DNA of 64,000 nt from Streptococcus pasteurianus (GTDB lineage Bacteria; Bacillota; Bacilli; Lactobacillales; Streptococcaceae). The notes beneath the pieces are model-generated. The model was not told the origin of the DNA and did no database searches. It saw only the letters and a list, made by a program, of their open reading frames with translations. Of the stretch, positions 60,087 through 64,000 are shown one piece after another. Position numbers and translations under genes: made by a program. The number at the start of each line of letters is the position of its first letter. Position 1 is the stretch's first letter. The stretch spans positions 1,950,501 to 2,014,500 of the forward strand of contig NZ_CP039457.1 in the NCBI RefSeq assembly GCF_004843545.1. Direction: 5' to 3'.

Positions 60087-60689
60087 TTACAGCTCAGCTA
60101 AGTAACTTAAAAGAGGTGAATAATCAACTTTACTAAAGTCACTGACATTGAATTCGAATAGCTTTCCTAATTTAAAATGGTTATAATCTCTAACATCAAC
60201 TATATTTTGAAATTCAACTTTTGTGATTTGGTTATCAGCTAGTTCTCTATTATCAAGTGTATCTCCGAAATGATAGTGTGTCATAATATGACTTAAGTGC
60301 CTATCTTCCTCCCTATCACGCTTAAGGCGTCTTTCCCAAAGAACTTCAAAATCAGCAACTAACCTTACCGTTAAGATATCATAAGAATACTTTTTTGCTA
60401 ACTCATTTAATTGTGATTTTTGTTTATTTGAGAATGGGTACTCACTCAAAATTACTTTCTTACCTACCATCATATAGGCATCAATTGCTTGATAATATGC
60501 TTTCCAAACAATGTTTTCCAAACTTGCTTTCTCAACAAGATTATTAAATCCCTTACTATCAGCAATATCCTCTTTAAGTTCATCAGGAGTAATTTTATAT
60601 AATTTGGGCTGAATTTCTGTAATTAAGTTAACTAAATATGTTTTCCCAGTTGCTGGAGGTCCTGCAATCAAAATCAATGTTTTTTTCAT
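60087..60689 (-). CDS. P-loop kinase-like protein in a PTS operon
   Basis: The 200-residue protein has an N-terminal Walker A AGPPATGKTYLVN (residues 9-21), an internal charged lid region (ERRLKRDREEDRH, about 118-130) and no membrane segment. It resembles small P-loop kinases (zeta/gluconate/AAA_33 type). It ends the operon IIA-IIB-IIC-TPR-aldolase, 10 bases after the aldolase gene, so phosphorylation of a sugar or sugar phosphate is a reasonable guess. No substrate can be named. Confidence 0.7.
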   Translation of the reverse strand: MKKTLILIAGPPATGKTYLVNLITEIQPKLYKITPDELKEDIADSKGFNNLVEKASLENIVWKAYYQAIDAYMMVGKKVILSEYPFSNKQKSQLNELAKKYSYDILTVRLVADFEVLWERRLKRDREEDRHLSHIMTHYHFGDTLDNRELADNQITKVEFQNIVDVRDYNHFKLGKLFEFNVSDFSKVDYSPLLSYLAEL

Positions 60690-60699
60690 GAGACTCTCC

Positions 60700-61557
60700 T
60701 TATTTTAAAGAACTGTCTATATTCATAAATAAGGTAAGTTTATGTTTAACAATTTCTTTAACTTTTTCATTACAAGGAATAATATTATGACGGAGTGATT
60801 TGTTTACCTCAGTTGCACCAAATTTTTCTTTAGCAGTATCAGTCCAATTGACTAATAGTTCAGTACCAACGTTAAACTTACGAATCCCATTATTAATTAG
60901 TTCAGAATAATCTTCTTCTTTAACACCTGTACCACCATGAATGACCAACGGCACATCTACCACACTATGAATTTCTTTAAGAAGAGATACTTTAACATTT
61001 GTTTTTGATTTAAACTGACCATGGTTTGTACCAATACCTACTGCCAATGCATCTACTCCTGTCTCAGAAACAAATGTAACCGCATCTTTAGGTCTAGTGT
61101 ATTCTTTATCATCTTCTGCCACTGAAATACCTTCTTCAGTCCCCCCAATAGTACCTAGCTCTCCTTCAACAGAAACACCTCTTTTATGTGCATAATTAAC
61201 AACAGCTTTAGTTTTAGCAATATTTTCTTTAAATGGTAGGTTAGATCCATCAAACATAACACTTGAATAACCTGCTTCAATTGCATCTTTAATTGCATCA
61301 AAATCTCGTGCATGATCCAAATGTAATGCGACATCTACCAAATTATTATCTGCCATTTGTTTACATACAGCAACAATGACATCATATCCAATATATTTAG
61401 CAGTATCAATACTAGTTTGGATAACAATCGGAACACCAACTTCTTTTGCAGCGCGAATCATGTCAGGGAGCATTTCTAAATTATGCATATTAAACGCACC
61501 TACTGTCATGTTTAAACGGTCAGCATAGTCTGTAATTTCTTTTAAATTTTTGTACAT
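60700..61557 (-). CDS. Class II ketose-bisphosphate aldolase
   Basis: The 285-residue enzyme has zinc ligands in HLDHARDF (about 80-87), the EGELGTIGGTEEG loop (about 132-144), GIGTNHGQFK (about 175) and VIHGGTGV (about 206). It cleaves a phosphorylated ketose to dihydroxyacetone phosphate and an aldehyde. It resembles the tagatose/fructose-bisphosphate aldolase branch. Linkage to an ascorbate-type PTS means the true substrate may be a different ketose phosphate. Confidence 0.88.
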   Translation of the reverse strand: MYKNLKEITDYADRLNMTVGAFNMHNLEMLPDMIRAAKEVGVPIVIQTSIDTAKYIGYDVIVAVCKQMADNNLVDVALHLDHARDFDAIKDAIEAGYSSVMFDGSNLPFKENIAKTKAVVNYAHKRGVSVEGELGTIGGTEEGISVAEDDKEYTRPKDAVTFVSETGVDALAVGIGTNHGQFKSKTNVKVSLLKEIHSVVDVPLVIHGGTGVKEEDYSELINNGIRKFNVGTELLVNWTDTAKEKFGATEVNKSLRHNIIPCNEKVKEIVKHKLTLFMNIDSSLK

Positions 61558-61568
61558 ATCAATTTCTC

Positions 61569-61955
61569 CTATTTTGCTGTTAGTGTAAGTTTTTTCGCAA
61601 TATTACGCATCTCATCCATTTTCCCCATATAATATTCAATGAGTTCGTCGTCATGAGCTACTGCAGCTTCCTTTCTTTTAAGATTATATAGAGACATCAA
61701 CCTTTTATATCCATCTCCCATAGAAGGTTCTATTTCAAGGCTTCTTTCTAAACTCTCAATTGCTTCGTCCGTTTCAGAAACTTTATCATACAACAATCCT
61801 AAATTTTCAAAGTAAACTGCATCTTCTAAATGATATTCTTTTATAGCTAGTTGCTGTTCTATTTCTGAGTTGAAGTTCCTAATTTCTTCTTCTGTAAAAC
61901 TGAAAGTTTTTTCCTCAATTTTTTTCGGACTTTTCTTCTTAAAAAAATCAAACAT
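61569..61955 (-). CDS. Small TPR protein in a PTS operon
   Basis: The 128-residue protein starts with a basic segment (MFDFFKKKSPKKIEEK) followed by tetratricopeptide-like helices (YFENLGLLYDKVSETDEAIESLERSLEIEP, about 49-77). It has no membrane or signal segment. TPR proteins mediate protein contacts. It lies between IIC and the aldolase gene with short gaps, which is unusual for sugar operons. Function unknown. Confidence 0.72.
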   Translation of the reverse strand: MFDFFKKKSPKKIEEKTFSFTEEEIRNFNSEIEQQLAIKEYHLEDAVYFENLGLLYDKVSETDEAIESLERSLEIEPSMGDGYKRLMSLYNLKRKEAAVAHDDELIEYYMGKMDEMRNIAKKLTLTAK

Positions 61956-61993
61956 TTATTTAGCACCTCACAATTTCTTTGTTAATCCATCAA

Positions 61994-63277
61994 CTAGAAT
62001 AGTTTAAAGATAGGACTCAAAATCCAATAGTACAATAGAGCTGCTGTTACTGTGTCAACATCAGTTGCAGTGGCATTCGTAAAACCAAGGGTATTAAAAG
62101 CTGTTACTAATAAAGCTGGCAAAAGTGTAATGAAGAAGCCATGTGCAATACCACCAATGATTGCGCCCCGACGTCCACCTACTGCATTCCCAAATATACC
62201 TGCAGTACCACCAGCAAAGAAGTTAGTAAGCATACCAGGGAGAATCATTGCTAAACCAAACATTGGTAATACAAACATTGCAACTACAGTACCAATTGTT
62301 GTGGTAATAAAACCAAGAATAACTGCATTTGGTGAATAAGGGAAGAACACTGGACAATCCAATGCTGGAATAGCATCAGGCACTAATTTCATTGCAATAC
62401 CACGAAATGCTGGTACAATTTCACCAAGAAGAAGACGAACACCTGCAAGAAGGATATAAATACCTACTACAAATTGAATTGCTTGCAAAAAGGCATACAT
62501 CATGAAATTGGTATCTCCTGTATCAACTGCTCCTGAACCAGCAAATGCAGCAGTAATAAGATAAAGAGGGATCATAACTACCATAACTGATAAATAAGTA
62601 TCTTGAAGAAACTCAAATGCTTTGGGCATCTCGATATCTTCAATAGACTTCCTATTTTCGCTACGCTCTCCAAAAATCTTAGCAATGCCCGCTTCAAATA
62701 AATATCCAATAGTACAAAAGTGACCAAGTGCTATATCATTATTTCCTGTTACTTGACGAATAATAGGTTGTGCAATTGCTGGCATTGCCACACTAAAGAT
62801 ACCACCTACAATACCGCCAATAATAATTAAAACTAAGCCTCGCAACCCTGCAAAGTAACCAAATACCGTAGTCATAGTTGCCATCCAAAGCAAAGCCTGA
62901 CCCGTTAAAAATATATACTTCCACTTGGTAAAACGAGCAATCAAAATATTACAAATGAAAATAGTCAAGAACGTTAGCGCTATATCACTGCCAAGCCCCA
63001 GATTATTCATCGCTTGACCATTAATAGCTTCAATAGAGGGAACAATCCCCTGTGTATGGAAAGCTTTTTGGAAAATTTCACCAAAGTATGTCAAGCTAGT
63101 TTGTATAACACTTGAACCGGCACTCAACACTTGAAAACCTAGTAAAGTTTTCATCGTTCCTGAAATTACTTGACCTACTGATTTTTTTTGCAAGATAAGA
63201 CCCAGACAAGCAATCAACGCAATTGTTATTGAAGCCTGCGTTAAGATGTTATCAATTATAAAATTTATAACTCCCAT
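61994..63277 (-). CDS. PTS IIC component, ascorbate (UlaA/SgaT) type
   Basis: The 427-residue membrane protein has about ten segments and the UlaA-type signature ALDCPVFFPYSPNAVILGF (about 312-330). It carries the sugar across the membrane while IIA and IIB pass the phosphate. Family members take up L-ascorbate or related compounds. The presence of an aldolase rather than the ula decarboxylase/epimerase genes in this operon leaves the substrate uncertain. Confidence 0.9.
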   Translation of the reverse strand: MGVINFIIDNILTQASITIALIACLGLILQKKSVGQVISGTMKTLLGFQVLSAGSSVIQTSLTYFGEIFQKAFHTQGIVPSIEAINGQAMNNLGLGSDIALTFLTIFICNILIARFTKWKYIFLTGQALLWMATMTTVFGYFAGLRGLVLIIIGGIVGGIFSVAMPAIAQPIIRQVTGNNDIALGHFCTIGYLFEAGIAKIFGERSENRKSIEDIEMPKAFEFLQDTYLSVMVVMIPLYLITAAFAGSGAVDTGDTNFMMYAFLQAIQFVVGIYILLAGVRLLLGEIVPAFRGIAMKLVPDAIPALDCPVFFPYSPNAVILGFITTTIGTVVAMFVLPMFGLAMILPGMLTNFFAGGTAGIFGNAVGGRRGAIIGGIAHGFFITLLPALLVTAFNTLGFTNATATDVDTVTAALLYYWILSPIFKLF

Positions 63278-63303
63278 AATAGAATTCCTCCTATATTATA
63301 GAA

Positions 63304-63612
63304 TTAAATAAAATTACGCTCTTTTAAAACAGGTAATAATTTTTCTTCAATCTCTTTACTAGAAACAATATTTTTTAAGAAAATAACTGATGTCTTTTCT
63401 TCATCAATTTCAAATTGTGCAAATTGTTTTTCAAAATTTTGAGCTGTAATAATAATATCTGGGCTCACAGAAGCGGCTGTTGAGATATCCACATGATCCA
63501 ACTTAGCATTAATATGGTGTCTATTTAAGACATCCTCTGCTGCCATTTGAGCAGCAAAACTTGAACCTAAGCCAGCTCCACAAACAAATAAAATATTCAA
63601 TGTTTTAGCCAT
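63304..63612 (-). CDS. PTS IIB component, lactose/ascorbate superfamily
   Basis: The 102-residue protein has the phosphocysteine P-loop FVCGAGLGSSFAAQ (about 9-22) typical of ascorbate-type IIB. It receives phosphate from IIA and passes it to the sugar at IIC. It lies one base after IIA and 26 bases before IIC. Confidence 0.92.
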   Translation of the reverse strand: MAKTLNILFVCGAGLGSSFAAQMAAEDVLNRHHINAKLDHVDISTAASVSPDIIITAQNFEKQFAQFEIDEEKTSVIFLKNIVSSKEIEEKLLPVLKERNFI

Positions 63613-63613
63613 A

Positions 63614-64000
63614 CTATTTTTCCTCCTCTATAGCTTCGTTAAATAAAATTTCTTTTACAGTTTTAATACTTTTTGCTTCGGTTAATTTAATAAGATTGTC
63701 TTCTTCTCTAATAAGATTTACTAGCCTCTTCATTACATTCAAATGTGAGTAAGAATCAATGGCTGATAAACAAAACATAACTTTTACAGGGTCATTAAAC
63801 TCATGACCAAATACAACAGGTTTTTCAAAAATAGATAAACTCAAACCTAACTTCAATGAGCCATCCTCTGGTCTTGCATGAGCTAAAGCTAAGTGGGGAC
63901 CAATAACAATATAAGGACCATACTCTTCAACACTTTCAATCATAGCTTGAATATAATCACCTGTAATAATTTCTTTACTAAGTAATGGCTCAGCAACTTT
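63614..64000 (-). CDS. PTS IIA component, partial (starts beyond the window)
   Basis: The frame stays open to the last base, adding KVAEPLLSKEIITGDYIQA before the internal ATG at 63943. The phosphohistidine region GPHLALAHARPEDG is present. It belongs to the mannitol/ascorbate IIA fold. The true start and operon promoter lie outside the window. Confidence 0.9.
   Translation of the reverse strand, partial: KVAEPLLSKEIITGDYIQAMIESVEEYGPYIVIGPHLALAHARPEDGSLKLGLSLSIFEKPVVFGHEFNDPVKVMFCLSAIDSYSHLNVMKRLVNLIREEDNLIKLTEAKSIKTVKEILFNEAIEEEK

Overview
The window is a low-GC Firmicute chromosome of streptococcal type. Gene content and order (dltXABCD, rnpA-yidC-jag near rpmH, gpsA-galU, perR, polA without proofreading residues, a short SRP RNA, csRNA-type small RNAs) fit Streptococcus. 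Malolactic genes (mleR/mleS/mleP), phenolic acid decarboxylase (padC/padR), argGH and an ascorbate-type PTS suggest the S. bovis/S. equinus complex (gut or plant-matter associated); this species-level placement is inference.

Layout. 1-2.2 kb: a bacteriocin/competence-peptide exporter destroyed by a deletion that joins the front of comA to the back of comB. 2.3-5.1 kb: housekeeping cluster rsmA, DUF1697 gene, rnmV, tatD. 5.3-6.9 kb: a lone ABC exporter. 7-9.9 kb: manganese-type ABC uptake operon behind a palindromic metal-repressor operator. 10-14 kb: malolactic system (permease, enzyme, divergent LysR regulator). 14.4-18.9 kb: complete dlt operon for D-alanylation of teichoic acids, including the tiny dltX. 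19-23 kb: small stress genes, a decayed V-type ATPase subunit gene, rpmH, jag, yidC, rnpA. 23-26 kb: argG and argH separated by a long structured spacer. 26-33.7 kb: transporter, gltX, carbonic anhydrase, radA, dut, queH. 33.7-36.3 kb: graveyard of an old integrated element (integrase relic, broken ORFs) around an intact cspA. 36.5-39.2 kb: gpsA, galU and an IS3-family remnant. 39.2-49.9 kb: mostly minus-strand housekeeping (rhomboid protease, folate enzyme, dapL/dapH, pgi, SRP RNA, tadA, bioY, tgt, perR). 50-51.3 kb: padC-padR. 51.3-55.8 kb: CoA-binding protein, polA, an AEC-family carrier. 56-64 kb: carbohydrate region with tkt, a transaldolase-like gene, ulaG, and a PTS IIA-IIB-IIC operon that also carries a TPR protein, a class II aldolase and a P-loop kinase-like protein.

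Most interesting signals outside ordinary genes: two intergenic small-RNA genes (about 40.43-40.61 kb and 54.70-54.86 kb), each with a direct repeat TTTAAG-N5-TTTAAG (one mismatch in the second) exactly 10 nt before a -10 box, which is the CiaR promoter layout, and both exposing a TTTTCATAA(A)TCTCCT segment complementary to a Shine-Dalgarno/AUG region; a 175-177 bp dispersed element present twice, one copy splitting the pgi terminator with a 20-bp flanking duplication; a structured RNA candidate between argG and argH; a radA gene whose only full-length start appears to be ATC; and a histidine-phosphatase gene cut by an amber codon at position 13. No rRNA, tRNA or CRISPR array was seen.
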